Assembly (NCBI RefSeq): GCF_042686125.1
Contig: NZ_JBHUOV010000002.1
Location: 501,913 to 565,912, forward strand
DNA: 64,000 nt
Direction: 5' to 3'
From: Oceanihabitans iliipiscarium
Lineage (GTDB): Bacteria; Bacteroidota; Bacteroidia; Flavobacteriales; Flavobacteriaceae
Shown: positions 1 to 7,964 of the stretch, one piece after another
Numbering within the stretch: position 1 is the first letter of the stretch
Layout: every line of letters begins with the position of its first letter
Notes under the pieces: model-generated
Told to the model about the DNA's origin: nothing
What the model saw: the letters and a program-made list of their open reading frames with translations, nothing else
The model's database searches: none
Translations under genes and position numbers: made by a program

Positions 1-1
1 T

Positions 2-463
2 CATTTAGCAACTGCTTTAAAAGCTAGTCGAGCTAAAATTTCTGTATTCATGCTAGCTGTACTAATTATTACCATTATTTTAGGTACTGTGATGTATTTA
101 GTTGAAGGCAAAGATCACGGATTTGATAACATTCCTAAAAGCGTGTATTGGTGTATTGTAACACTAACAACTGTTGGTTTTGGAGATATCACACCACAAA
201 CACCTTTAGGCCAGATTATAGCTTCTTTGATTATGATTATGGGTTATGGTATTATTGCAGTTCCAACAGGAATTGTTTCTGCTGAATATACCAAGCATAC
301 TAAAGATGATGGTGCTCATGACAAGCATACAACCTCAGCCTTACCTCCTCATCCTAGTACAGTGAATACCAACTCACAATCTTGTGCAAATTGTCTCGCT
401 TCAAACCATAAAGATGGTGCAGAATTTTGCTATAAATGTGGTTATCAACTGCATCATGACTAA
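2..463 (+). CDS. Voltage-gated-type potassium channel, 5' partial, with C-terminal zinc ribbon
   Basis: The reading frame is open from the first bases of the window, so the N-terminal part (probably the voltage-sensor-like helices) is outside. What remains is a pore-lining helix pair: a hydrophobic helix (MLAVLIITIILGTVMYLV), a pore helix with the K+ selectivity filter TLTTVGFGDITP, and a final inner helix with IMGYGIIAVPTGI. This is the classic bacterial ion-channel (Ion_trans/Ion_trans_2) pore. The cytoplasmic tail is unusual: it ends in a CxxC (codons at 383 and 392) and a second CxxC (428 and 437) separated by 11 residues, which looks like a zinc ribbon. The last 8 bases overlap the start of miaA. 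Function in K+ flux is known for the family; the role of the zinc ribbon is inference. Confidence 0.88.
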   Translation, partial: HLATALKASRAKISVFMLAVLIITIILGTVMYLVEGKDHGFDNIPKSVYWCIVTLTTVGFGDITPQTPLGQIIASLIMIMGYGIIAVPTGIVSAEYTKHTKDDGAHDKHTTSALPPHPSTVNTNSQSCANCLASNHKDGAEFCYKCGYQLHHD

Positions 464-1367
464 GTTTTTAATTTCTATTGTTGGTCCAACAGCTATTGGT
501 AAAACAGCGTTAAGTATCCAACTTGCAAATCATTTTAAAACTGAAATTATTTCCGCAGATTCTAGGCAATTTTTTAAAGAGATGCAAATCGGAACTGCAG
601 CTCCTACCCTAGAAGAATTAAATCAAGCTAAGCATCACTTTATTCATCATAAATCGATAGAAGACGAATACAGTGTTGGAACTTTTGAAAAGGAAGCTAC
701 AAAAAAACTAGAAGAACTCTTTGAAAATCATGATGTCGTGATCATGGTTGGAGGTTCTGGTTTATATGTTGATGCTATCACTAAAGGCTTAGATTATTTT
801 CCAGATGTTGATAAAAGTATTAGAGAACAGCTTAACAACCAACTTCTTAAACAAGGTATTGAATCATTACAAGAGCAATTAAAATTATTAGACAAAACCA
901 CTTATAACACCATTGCAATAGACAACCCTCAACGAGTTATTCGCGCATTAGAAGTCTGTATTGGCACTGGCAAACCCTATTCTTCATTTCTAAATAAAGA
1001 AAAAAACAATCGGTTTTTCAATACTTTAACCGTTGGCTTAACTGCAGAACGACCTGTTATTTATTCCCGAATAAATGAGCGCGTTGATATCATGATGAAA
1101 GATGGTTTATTAAACGAAGTCAAAGGCTTGATTAACTACAGCGACTTAAATGCCTTAAATACTGTTGGTTATAAAGAATTATTTGCTTATTTTAATGGTG
1201 AATCTACTTTAGATTTTGCGATTAGTGAAATTAAAAAGAATTCACGCAGATTTGCGAAACGCCAACTCACTTGGTTTAAAAGAAATGAAAATACGTTATG
1301 GTTTGACTATCAAACCCGTATTGATACAATAATTAAAAAAATAAGCGATGCTATTAAAAACACTTAA
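456..1367 (+). CDS. miaA: tRNA dimethylallyltransferase MiaA
   Basis: MiaA transfers the dimethylallyl group of DMAPP to A37 of tRNAs that read UNN codons. The 303-residue product has the P-loop GPTAIGKT at residues 10-17, the DSRQ motif just after it (substrate tRNA recognition in the family), and the GGSGLY and DNPQRVIRALE motifs at their usual places. Length fits the family. A longer frame opens at 384, but it would lie inside the channel gene; the ATG at 456 gives the normal MiaA N-terminus (MTKFLISIVGPT) and overlaps the channel stop by 8 bases, suggesting translational coupling. Its 3' end overlaps the next gene by 20 bases. Confidence 0.97.
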   Translation: MTKFLISIVGPTAIGKTALSIQLANHFKTEIISADSRQFFKEMQIGTAAPTLEELNQAKHHFIHHKSIEDEYSVGTFEKEATKKLEELFENHDVVIMVGGSGLYVDAITKGLDYFPDVDKSIREQLNNQLLKQGIESLQEQLKLLDKTTYNTIAIDNPQRVIRALEVCIGTGKPYSSFLNKEKNNRFFNTLTVGLTAERPVIYSRINERVDIMMKDGLLNEVKGLINYSDLNALNTVGYKELFAYFNGESTLDFAISEIKKNSRRFAKRQLTWFKRNENTLWFDYQTRIDTIIKKISDAIKNT

Positions 1368-1854
1368 ATTTAGTCTTATTTCTATTTTGGCTTTTCTAAT
1401 CTTAACCTCTTGTAACACCAAAAAGAATGAAACTTCGGAAATTATAGACAATACAAAAAATGAAAGTCTTTTTATAGAAACCATGCAGAAGCATTTAGAT
1501 GCTGTAACAAATAAAGATTTGGTCACCTTAAAAAGCACACTCTCTCCTAAAGGAAACATGCAACTTATTTTGCCTCAAACAAAAATCACGAATACTGTTG
1601 AAGAGTTTATGAAGTATCATGAAACTTGGTTTGCAATGGATAATTCATGGTCTTTTGAAACTAAAATTTTAAATACAGAAATTGGTCAAGATTATGGTAT
1701 TGCGATTACAGAAATTGTTTATAGAGAACCTGAACGTGATGGGAAACCTTATTTTAATAGAATGTATGTAAGTTATGCATTACAGAAAATAGATCACTCT
1801 TGGTACATTATTAAAGATCATGCAAGTTCTATTGAAAAATCAACAGATGAATAA
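1348..1854 (+). CDS. NTF2-like (SnoaL-type) lipoprotein
   Basis: The 168-residue product begins with a lipoprotein signal peptide ending in the lipobox LTSC (Cys22), so it is probably anchored in the cell envelope. The mature part looks like a single NTF2-like/SnoaL domain: a helix with HLDAVTNKDL followed by LSPKG, later alternating beta strands and the closing W-x-I-I-K-D-H motif of such domains. No catalytic function can be assigned. It starts inside the last 20 bases of miaA and its stop is directly followed by the GTG start of the next gene, so the small group 456-2909 is probably one transcript. A second NTF2-like protein lies two genes downstream. Confidence 0.8.
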   Translation: MLLKTLKFSLISILAFLILTSCNTKKNETSEIIDNTKNESLFIETMQKHLDAVTNKDLVTLKSTLSPKGNMQLILPQTKITNTVEEFMKYHETWFAMDNSWSFETKILNTEIGQDYGIAITEIVYREPERDGKPYFNRMYVSYALQKIDHSWYIIKDHASSIEKSTDE

Positions 1855-2385
1855 GTGCTAAGTACAAATGAAATACAAGTACGAGAAGCCACTCTTGATG
1901 ATATTCCATTAATAGTAGATTATTGGATTAAGTCTTCAGACCAACATTTAGTAAATATGGGAGTAGATTTAAAAAAAATGCCAAACAAAGATGATCTTAC
2001 TGAAGCGCTTACAAGTGCTGTTTCTACTAAAAAATCTTATGCGTTAATCTGGGAGTTTCAAAACGAAGCCATTGGTCATACAAATGCAAATAATATTATT
2101 GTTGGCGATTCTGCTTTTATGCATATTCATTTATGGAATAATCATAAAAGACAAAAAGGATTAGGAACAGAATTTATAAAAAAATCACTTCCACTCTACT
2201 TTCATAATTTACAACTAAAGACTTTGTATTGTGAACCTTACGCATTTAATGACGCTCCTAATAAAACATTAAAGCGTATTGGATTTAAGTTTGAAAAAAC
2301 ACATACAACAATTCCAGGAAGTATTAATTTTGAACAAGAAGTTAATCGTTGGAAAATAACTAAAGAGATGCTAAAAAACATTTAA
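1855..2385 (+). CDS. GNAT family N-acetyltransferase
   Basis: A 176-residue protein with the GNAT fold signature: N-terminal VREATLDDIPLIVDYW, then the acetyl-CoA pyrophosphate-binding segment around RQKGLGTEFIKKSL (residues near 100) and a C-terminal FNDAPNKTLKRIGFKFEKT, the part that is usually xN.RA...y.k.GF. The substrate is unknown. The start is GTG directly abutting the TAA of the preceding NTF2-like gene; no in-frame ATG gives the full N-terminal beta strand, so GTG is preferred. Gene context (between two NTF2-like secreted proteins) does not reveal the substrate. Confidence 0.85.
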   Translation: MLSTNEIQVREATLDDIPLIVDYWIKSSDQHLVNMGVDLKKMPNKDDLTEALTSAVSTKKSYALIWEFQNEAIGHTNANNIIVGDSAFMHIHLWNNHKRQKGLGTEFIKKSLPLYFHNLQLKTLYCEPYAFNDAPNKTLKRIGFKFEKTHTTIPGSINFEQEVNRWKITKEMLKNI

Positions 2386-2396
2386 TACACCTAAAA

Positions 2397-2909
2397 ATGA
2401 AAAAAATAATCCTTGTCATTGGTTTCTTATTTATGTCTTTAAACTTTAGCTTTTCGCAAGAATACAAGCACCTAAAAGAAATAAACACTCAAGTTTGGGA
2501 CACCTTTACTAAAGCTTTTGAAACCTTTGACTACACCTTATTTTCTAGTATTCATAGTCCAAATTTAATCCGAATTTCTGGTGATGGCCAAACCATTAAA
2601 CTCTTTTCTGAATATATTGAAGGCTATAACAACAGATGGTCTAACAAGAATGGCAAACAAACTATTTCTTTCCGATTTTTTGAACGTATAGCTAACGACG
2701 AATATGCTTCAGAACGTGGCATTTATAAGTTGATAGTAAATCATGGTACAGTTGACGAAAAAAGTTATTATGGTAAATTTCATGTGCTCATAAAACGAGA
2801 AGATAATCTCTGGAAACTTATTATGGATTATGACTCTAGTGAATTCAATACTATTAATGAAGCGTCATATAATAACGCTTATGCAATAGATGATTTTGAG
2901 AAATATTAA
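2397..2909 (+). CDS. Secreted NTF2-like (DUF4440/SnoaL-type) protein
   Basis: The 170-residue product has a Sec signal peptide (MKKIILVIGFLFMSLNFSFSQ, cleavage after residue 20 or so) and then an NTF2-like domain: helix WDTFTKAFETFDYTLF, SSIHSPNLIRISGDG, and C-terminal strands ending LIKREDNLWKLIMDYDS. This resembles the DUF4440/SnoaL group often found as periplasmic proteins in Flavobacteriia. Enzyme activity cannot be inferred because no consistent active-site residues are known for the group. It is the last gene of the plus-strand cluster and is followed 11 bases later by a bidirectional terminator hairpin. Confidence 0.78.
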   Translation: MKKIILVIGFLFMSLNFSFSQEYKHLKEINTQVWDTFTKAFETFDYTLFSSIHSPNLIRISGDGQTIKLFSEYIEGYNNRWSNKNGKQTISFRFFERIANDEYASERGIYKLIVNHGTVDEKSYYGKFHVLIKREDNLWKLIMDYDSSEFNTINEASYNNAYAIDDFEKY

Positions 2910-2915
2910 AACAAA

Positions 2916-2948
2916 AAAAAATCCAGCTTTTACACTGGATTCTTTATT
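2916..2948. terminator. Bidirectional rho-independent terminator
   Basis: Stem ATCCAG (2921-2926) / CTGGAT (2935-2940) with an 8-base loop, preceded by a run of A (2913-2920) and followed by T-rich sequence. It sits between two convergent genes (NTF2-like protein ending at 2909 and the response regulator ending at 2974), so it can serve both strands. Confidence 0.75.
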
Positions 2949-2973
2949 AACACTTACTTCTAATTCTTAAGTT

Positions 2974-3684
2974 TTAAGCCTCAGCATTTACAACTAGCCT
3001 AAAGCCTTCACCATGAATATTGAGTATTTCTACATTGCCATCAAGTTTTAAGTACTTTCTTAATTTCGCAATATATACATCCATACTTCTAGATGTAAAA
3101 TAATTATCGTCTCTCCATATCTTTGTTAATGCTAATTCTCTTGGCATTAAATCGTTTTCATGTAAAGCTAACAAACGTAACAATTCGTTTTCTTTCGGAG
3201 ATAATTTGACTTGCTCTCCACCATTGTACGTTAAAAAACGAAGTTTTGAGTTTAAATGGAAACCACCAATTTCAAATTCAAATTGTTTACTATCTGCCAC
3301 AGTATCTGTAGCCTTTCTTTGAATAATTGCTTTAATCTTCATTAAAAGCACTTCACTATCAAAAGGTTTATTTAAATAGTCGTCAGCTCCAACTTTATAG
3401 CCTTTAAGCACATCTTCTTTCATTGCTTTAGCTGTTAAGAAGATAATTGGAACATCAGAGTTTTTTTCACGTATTTCTTTAGCTAAAGTAAACCCATCTT
3501 TATAAGGCATCATGACATCTAAAATACATAAATCGAAATCATCTTTTTTGAATTTCTCAAAGCCTTCCATGCCATTTTTAGCATGAGTAACTTCGTAATC
3601 ATTCATCATTAAATAATCTTTTAAAACTGTTCCAAAGTTTGGATCGTCTTCAACTAATAAAATTTTCTTTTGTTGTTCGTTCAT
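2974..3684 (-). CDS. OmpR/PhoB-type response regulator, RprY-like
   Basis: A 236-residue two-component response regulator. The receiver domain (about 6-122) has the acidic pair EDD at 12-14, the phospho-acceptor Asp56 in LDVMMP and the KPF motif with the conserved Lys. A winged-helix DNA-binding domain follows (about 135-230, with ELLRLLALHEN and SRSMDVYIAKLRKYL). The sequence, especially DGFTLAKEIR and SMDVYIAKLRKYLK, is close to the RprY group of Bacteroidota regulators. The gene starts 4 bases after the sensor kinase stop, so both are cotranscribed from the kinase side. Target genes are unknown. Confidence 0.93.
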   Translation of the reverse strand: MNEQQKKILLVEDDPNFGTVLKDYLMMNDYEVTHAKNGMEGFEKFKKDDFDLCILDVMMPYKDGFTLAKEIREKNSDVPIIFLTAKAMKEDVLKGYKVGADDYLNKPFDSEVLLMKIKAIIQRKATDTVADSKQFEFEIGGFHLNSKLRFLTYNGGEQVKLSPKENELLRLLALHENDLMPRELALTKIWRDDNYFTSRSMDVYIAKLRKYLKLDGNVEILNIHGEGFRLVVNAEA

Positions 3685-3688
3685 AGCA

Positions 3689-5260
3689 TTATGATATTAA
3701 TGGAAGTCTAATCGTAAAAGTACTTCCTTTTTCTTTTTCACTTTCTACAGATACATAACCTTGATGGTCATCTACTATTCTTTTTACATAAGATAAACCT
3801 AGTCCATGACCTTTTACATTATGTATATTTCCTGTGTGTTCTCTATAAAATTTTTCGAAAACACGTTTTTGAGCAGCCTTGCTCATTCCACTTCCATGGT
3901 CTTGTATTTTCAACAGAATATTTTCTCCTACATTTTCTGTTGAAACTATTATTTCTGGTGCTTCTGGTGAATACTTAATCGCATTATCCAGAATATTCAC
4001 TATAACATTTGTAAAGTGCATGTCGTTTGCTAAAACTGAAGATTTCTCGGCATTTAAATCTGTTTTAATAAATCCTTTTTTGTCTTCAACTATTAACTCT
4101 ACATGCGTAATCGCATCTTCAATTAAGTCGTGCAACTCAACATTTTCCTTACTAATGTTTAACTCGTTTTTTTCAAGTTTAGATATTCTTAACACATTTT
4201 CTACTTGAGCATGCATGCGTTTATTCTCTTCTTTAATCATATTAAGATAACGAATTACTTTTTCCTTATCTTCAATGATTTTTGGATTCCTTATAGCATC
4301 TAAAGCCAAGTTTATTGTGGCGATAGGTGTTTTAAACTCATGCGTCATGTTATTGATGAAATCTGTTTTAATTTCAGATATTTGACGCTGTCTAAAAAGT
4401 TGCAATAGTGCACTAGAGTAAGCGATAATGATAATTGATGTGAATAAAACCGACAAAACAATCATCCCAATTATGGAAGACCAAATAAACTTGTTATGCT
4501 CAGGAAAGTTAACAAGTAATCTATAATTGTTTGCTCCAATTTCGTTGTCAAAAATAGGAACACCAAAAGTAGATGCCTTTTGCAATTCAAACTCTTCACT
4601 CTGCACTTTAGTGGCTAAATCATGATCGTATATTGCAAATTCGAAGTCTATATTTATATCAGCTTCACGCAGCTTTTTTTTAAGTAATCGCTGAATTTCT
4701 CGCTTTGAAACTCTTTTACGAATAGGAATTCTACTTGTTTCTATTTTATAAACCTCTTCGAAATTTAGTTTTTCTGCTTCAGTAAGTCGTCCAGAATTAT
4801 ATAAGCTATAAACAGGTTTTGATTTTAAATCTGTTTCTAGTGTATTGCTATTGTTATAGATTCTAGTTTCAGAATTACTTAAAATTCTTTTAATATTAAT
4901 ACTATCTAAACTTATGTCAAAGAGCGGAGAAATATTGTAATTTTCTTCAAGAATACCACTTTTATAAACTAAAGTTTCGTTGGTATCTCTATTTTGCTGA
5001 ACAATAAATAAATTTGTTATGGCAACAGAATCTGCTTGTTTTTGTTGATCGACTAAACGCTGATACTTTCGAAAGTAACTTGTTAGTTCTCGATCTTCAA
5101 TATTCTCTGATGTATTACTTAATGCTTTTTTTACATTATAAGTAAACTGTTCCTTTTCATTATCTACTGAATTTTTAATGTAATATGCTTGTACAGAAAT
5201 AATTCCGATAAGAGATAAACTCATTAAAATTATCAGTAAGATGAATAACTTCTTGCTCAT
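3689..5260 (-). CDS. Membrane sensor histidine kinase, RprX-like
   Basis: A 523-residue HisKA-type kinase. It has an N-terminal transmembrane helix (about 5-27), a periplasmic sensor region of roughly 230 residues without a recognised domain, a second membrane helix (about 262-285, IIGMIVLSVLFTSIIII), then the dimerisation/phosphoacceptor H-box NNMTHEFKTPIATI, the N-box NILDNAIKYS, and the G-boxes DHGSGM and GHGLGLSYV of the HATPase domain. It phosphorylates the downstream response regulator with which it forms an operon. The stimulus is unknown. The long extracytoplasmic loop is rich in charged residues and ends near the membrane with no HAMP domain visible. Confidence 0.94.
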   Translation of the reverse strand: MSKKLFILLIILMSLSLIGIISVQAYYIKNSVDNEKEQFTYNVKKALSNTSENIEDRELTSYFRKYQRLVDQQKQADSVAITNLFIVQQNRDTNETLVYKSGILEENYNISPLFDISLDSINIKRILSNSETRIYNNSNTLETDLKSKPVYSLYNSGRLTEAEKLNFEEVYKIETSRIPIRKRVSKREIQRLLKKKLREADINIDFEFAIYDHDLATKVQSEEFELQKASTFGVPIFDNEIGANNYRLLVNFPEHNKFIWSSIIGMIVLSVLFTSIIIIAYSSALLQLFRQRQISEIKTDFINNMTHEFKTPIATINLALDAIRNPKIIEDKEKVIRYLNMIKEENKRMHAQVENVLRISKLEKNELNISKENVELHDLIEDAITHVELIVEDKKGFIKTDLNAEKSSVLANDMHFTNVIVNILDNAIKYSPEAPEIIVSTENVGENILLKIQDHGSGMSKAAQKRVFEKFYREHTGNIHNVKGHGLGLSYVKRIVDDHQGYVSVESEKEKGSTFTIRLPLIS

Positions 5261-5330
5261 CTATTCAAAATTAACATTTTAACATATAGCAGTTGTATGA
5301 TTTAACCTTACATTAACACAAATGTTAAAA

Positions 5331-5924
5331 TCAAGAATCTCCAATAGCTATAAGTAATTGCTTATGAGTGGCCTGAACTTGTTGTATTGTGTTTTGAATC
5401 TCATCATTATGAATAACAAAATCTGATAGCACAATTTTTTTCTCATCTGGCCATTGGTTATTCATAATCGCCTCTATTTTAGACACAGTAGTTTGGTCTC
5501 TAAGAAGCAAACGTTCTATTCGTTTTTCTATTGTAGCAGTTACTGTGATTACATAATCGCATTGCTTATAACTTCCATTCTCAAATAAAATAGCGACTTC
5601 TTTAATCACATAAGGTGATTTTTGCTTAGCCATCCACCTAAGAAAATGTTTAGCAACTTTAGGATGCACTATTGCATTCATTTGTTGTAAATAAGCTTTG
5701 TCATTAAAAATCACTTGAGCTAAATAAGCTCTATTAAGCACATCATTTACATAAGCTTCTTCACCAAACAATGTTTTTAGTTTGCGCTTAATAACCTTAG
5801 AAGTATTCATCAATTTTTTAGCTTCATCATCTGCTATATAAATTGGCACGCCAAGTTTTTCAAACTGTTTTGCAACAGTCGTTTTACCACTACCAATTCC
5901 TCCTGTAAGCCCTACTACTTTCAT
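5331..5924 (-). CDS. coaE: Dephospho-CoA kinase
   Basis: CoaE phosphorylates the 3'-hydroxyl of dephospho-CoA in the last step of coenzyme A synthesis. The 197-residue product has the P-loop GLTGGIGSGKTT at the N-terminus, IYIADDEAKKL (the Asp that binds substrate), the VHP motif (NAIVHPKV) and a lid region ERLLLRDQTT. Length is normal for the family. Its ATG overlaps the stop of the upstream YbbR-like gene by 4 bases, indicating coupling. CoaBC, another CoA-pathway enzyme, is encoded about 10 kb away in the same window. Confidence 0.96.
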   Translation of the reverse strand: MKVVGLTGGIGSGKTTVAKQFEKLGVPIYIADDEAKKLMNTSKVIKRKLKTLFGEEAYVNDVLNRAYLAQVIFNDKAYLQQMNAIVHPKVAKHFLRWMAKQKSPYVIKEVAILFENGSYKQCDYVITVTATIEKRIERLLLRDQTTVSKIEAIMNNQWPDEKKIVLSDFVIHNDEIQNTIQQVQATHKQLLIAIGDS

Positions 5925-6886
5925 TTTGTTATAATAAACTCTATTTGTTCTTCCTTAATTCTAGCATGTTTTACTTTTGTAGGTTTTTCTACAATTTGTG
6001 GTACTAAAAAAGATTGACCTTCTTCAATTTTGCTATAATCACAAATCACCTTAAACTGATTTTCTGATATGGTATTAAAATTTGCTAAGCTGGTATAATA
6101 TGAAACATTTACAGCCTTCGGAAAATATTTTAAGGTCAAGTGGTTTGGAACGTTTATAATTTCAATAGGAATAGACAAAGTCCCTTCTGTGTGTTTTTCA
6201 ATTTTAGCTGAAACATGTATCTTTTTTTGAGCGAATTTTAAATCGCTAAAAGCTTTAGGGATTTTTAAATCAACATGCTCTGAAATATCTTGTTTAATAT
6301 CATTTAAGCTTAGCGTATCTGTTTTAATCACAGTTAATTTATCGAGTAAAGCTTGTGCTCCTATCACTTTAATAGAATCTGGCTTTAAATCAATTTGATC
6401 AGAAAGGTTATATCCTGGACTATAATTAAAATCAGATAACAATGTAATAGGAACCATTTTCACAGCACTTACATCGTAAGCAAACTCTAAACTATCTGGA
6501 ACGATATTAAGAATCTCTATATTCTTATTAAACTGATTGCTTAAGGTTGCAAATGCTTTGCTTTTTGTCCATATATAAACCGAATCGGTTTTAACAATCT
6601 GCTTAGAAAAATCTATATTGAGTTTGGGCTTAGTAAAATGATACTTTAGTAACTCAAAACCATACGTTTTAATAGTAATTTGTAGTTTATGATTCGCATT
6701 ATTTATAACCACTTCTTCTTCAGGAATATTAATTTTATTAAGTTCAAAAATAAAAGTATTCGTATAGTTTTTAGACAGTTTTGTTAATAATAAAATACCA
6801 AATGACAAAGCCAAGAACAATAGAAAAACATTTATTTTTCTAGTTTTTATTAATGACTGTATTCGAGATTTTATGTTTTTTATCAT
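5921..6886 (-). CDS. YbbR-like (CdaR-related) domain membrane protein
   Basis: A 321-residue protein with one N-terminal transmembrane helix (about 18-37, INVFLLFLALSFGILLLTKL) and a long extracytoplasmic part containing beta-rich YbbR-type repeats, recognisable by segments such as NYSPGYNLSDQIDLKPDSIKVIG. In Firmicutes, YbbR/CdaR proteins bind and regulate the diadenylate cyclase CdaA; in Bacteroidota the role is less clear. It overlaps the upstream glycosyltransferase and the downstream coaE by 4 bases at each end, so the three genes form a tightly coupled operon. No cyclase gene is in the window. Confidence 0.8.
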   Translation of the reverse strand: MIKNIKSRIQSLIKTRKINVFLLFLALSFGILLLTKLSKNYTNTFIFELNKINIPEEEVVINNANHKLQITIKTYGFELLKYHFTKPKLNIDFSKQIVKTDSVYIWTKSKAFATLSNQFNKNIEILNIVPDSLEFAYDVSAVKMVPITLLSDFNYSPGYNLSDQIDLKPDSIKVIGAQALLDKLTVIKTDTLSLNDIKQDISEHVDLKIPKAFSDLKFAQKKIHVSAKIEKHTEGTLSIPIEIINVPNHLTLKYFPKAVNVSYYTSLANFNTISENQFKVICDYSKIEEGQSFLVPQIVEKPTKVKHARIKEEQIEFIITK

Positions 6887-7890
6887 CTTTTATCAAAGAA
6901 TAATTGAGGAAAATAATCTTCTGGATCTTTTTCTAATAAATTTATAATTATAGTAGATTTAAGAAATCCGTAACCATAAGCTATAAACTGAATACCAATG
7001 GCTAACAAAGAACTAAAAGCCACTACTATGTTTTTGGAACTGATTAAAGCCAAAACAAAGGCGACAACAAAGTATGAAATATACAACCATAAAAATACTT
7101 TAATCTTTAAAAAGAAAAGTGCTAAGGCTGCTAATAATCCCAAACAGAAAAAAGTTGGAAACCAATACGTGATTTTTTTAGATTTTGGATGCCATGCATT
7201 TAAAATGGGTCTTACTAAACCAAACTTATGCACTTGCGTATAAAATTTACTCCAAGAAATTCGCCTTTTATGGTAAACAAATGCCTTTGGAATAAGTTTC
7301 GTTTTATATCCTAGTTGCCATAATCGCAGTGACAAGTCTGGGTCCTCACCAGGATGAATTCTACCAAAACCTTTACTTTCAATAAATGCCTTTTTTGACA
7401 TTCCCATATTAAAACTTCTAGGCTGAAACCTATCAATACTATTTTTATGTCCACGAATACCACCTGTCGTTATAAAAGAGGTCATCGCAAAATTTATGGC
7501 TTTTTGAAGGTTTGAGAATGATTCATGAGCAGCATCTGGACCACCAAAACAATCAACATAATCATCTTGAAGACTAGTGACAACTTCGTTTAAATACTGG
7601 TTTGGCAAAATACAATCACTATCTAAAATTATAAAGTAGTTTCCTTTAGCTTTTTCCATACCATAATTTCTAGAATCTCCTGGCCCAGAATTTGGTTTGA
7701 AAAAATAGGCTATATTAAGTTGGTCGCTATAGGCATCTACAATATCTTTTGAGGGTTGTGTTGAGCCATCTTCCACAATAACAATTTCAAAATCGGCTTC
7801 AGTTTTTAACTGAGTGAAGCTGTGCAATAATTCCTCAATTTCTTGTGGACGATTAAAGACAGGAACTATGAATGAAAACGCTATTTGCAT
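6883..7890 (-). CDS. Family 2 glycosyltransferase, membrane-bound
   Basis: Residues 1-230 form a GT-A domain: FSFIVPVFNRPQEIEELLHSF, IVIVEDGS (nucleotide-sugar-binding Asp), IILDSDC (DxD-like metal site) and the acceptor-side PGEDPDLSLRLWQLG with the ED catalytic motif. The last part has three or four hydrophobic helices, so it is membrane anchored. Acceptor and sugar are unknown. The reading frame extends upstream to 7926, but that ATG lies inside a terminator hairpin; the ATG at 7890 (MQIAFSFIVPVFN) gives the usual GT2 N-terminus and is preferred. Its stop overlaps the YbbR-like gene by 4 bases. Confidence 0.9.
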   Translation of the reverse strand: MQIAFSFIVPVFNRPQEIEELLHSFTQLKTEADFEIVIVEDGSTQPSKDIVDAYSDQLNIAYFFKPNSGPGDSRNYGMEKAKGNYFIILDSDCILPNQYLNEVVTSLQDDYVDCFGGPDAAHESFSNLQKAINFAMTSFITTGGIRGHKNSIDRFQPRSFNMGMSKKAFIESKGFGRIHPGEDPDLSLRLWQLGYKTKLIPKAFVYHKRRISWSKFYTQVHKFGLVRPILNAWHPKSKKITYWFPTFFCLGLLAALALFFLKIKVFLWLYISYFVVAFVLALISSKNIVVAFSSLLAIGIQFIAYGYGFLKSTIIINLLEKDPEDYFPQLFFDKR

Positions 7891-7912
7891 AATACAAATG
7901 TAAATGAAACCC

Positions 7913-7946
7913 ATAAAAAAAGCCACCTAAAAGGTGGCTTTTTAAT
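7913..7946 (-). terminator. Rho-independent terminator of the T9SS cargo gene
   Basis: Perfect 8-bp stem AGCCACCT (7921-7928) / AGGTGGCT (7932-7939) with a 3-base loop, flanked by A-run and T-run so that the arms can extend further. On the minus strand it follows the stop of the cargo gene at 7965 and is followed by a U run. It also isolates the glycosyltransferase operon. Confidence 0.88.
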
Positions 7947-7964
7947 TGTATAATAAAAACTAAA

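Noticed and set aside
384..455. Upstream extension of miaA
   Set aside because: It would lie within the channel gene; the normal MiaA N-terminus begins at 456.
3879..4208. Frames opposite to real genes (for example in the kinase, recN, fabI and icd)
   Set aside because: They have no start context, no similarity and are antisense to well-supported genes.
7891..7926. Longer start for the glycosyltransferase
   Set aside because: The ATG at 7926 is inside the terminator hairpin of the neighbouring gene; the GT2 N-terminus begins at 7890.
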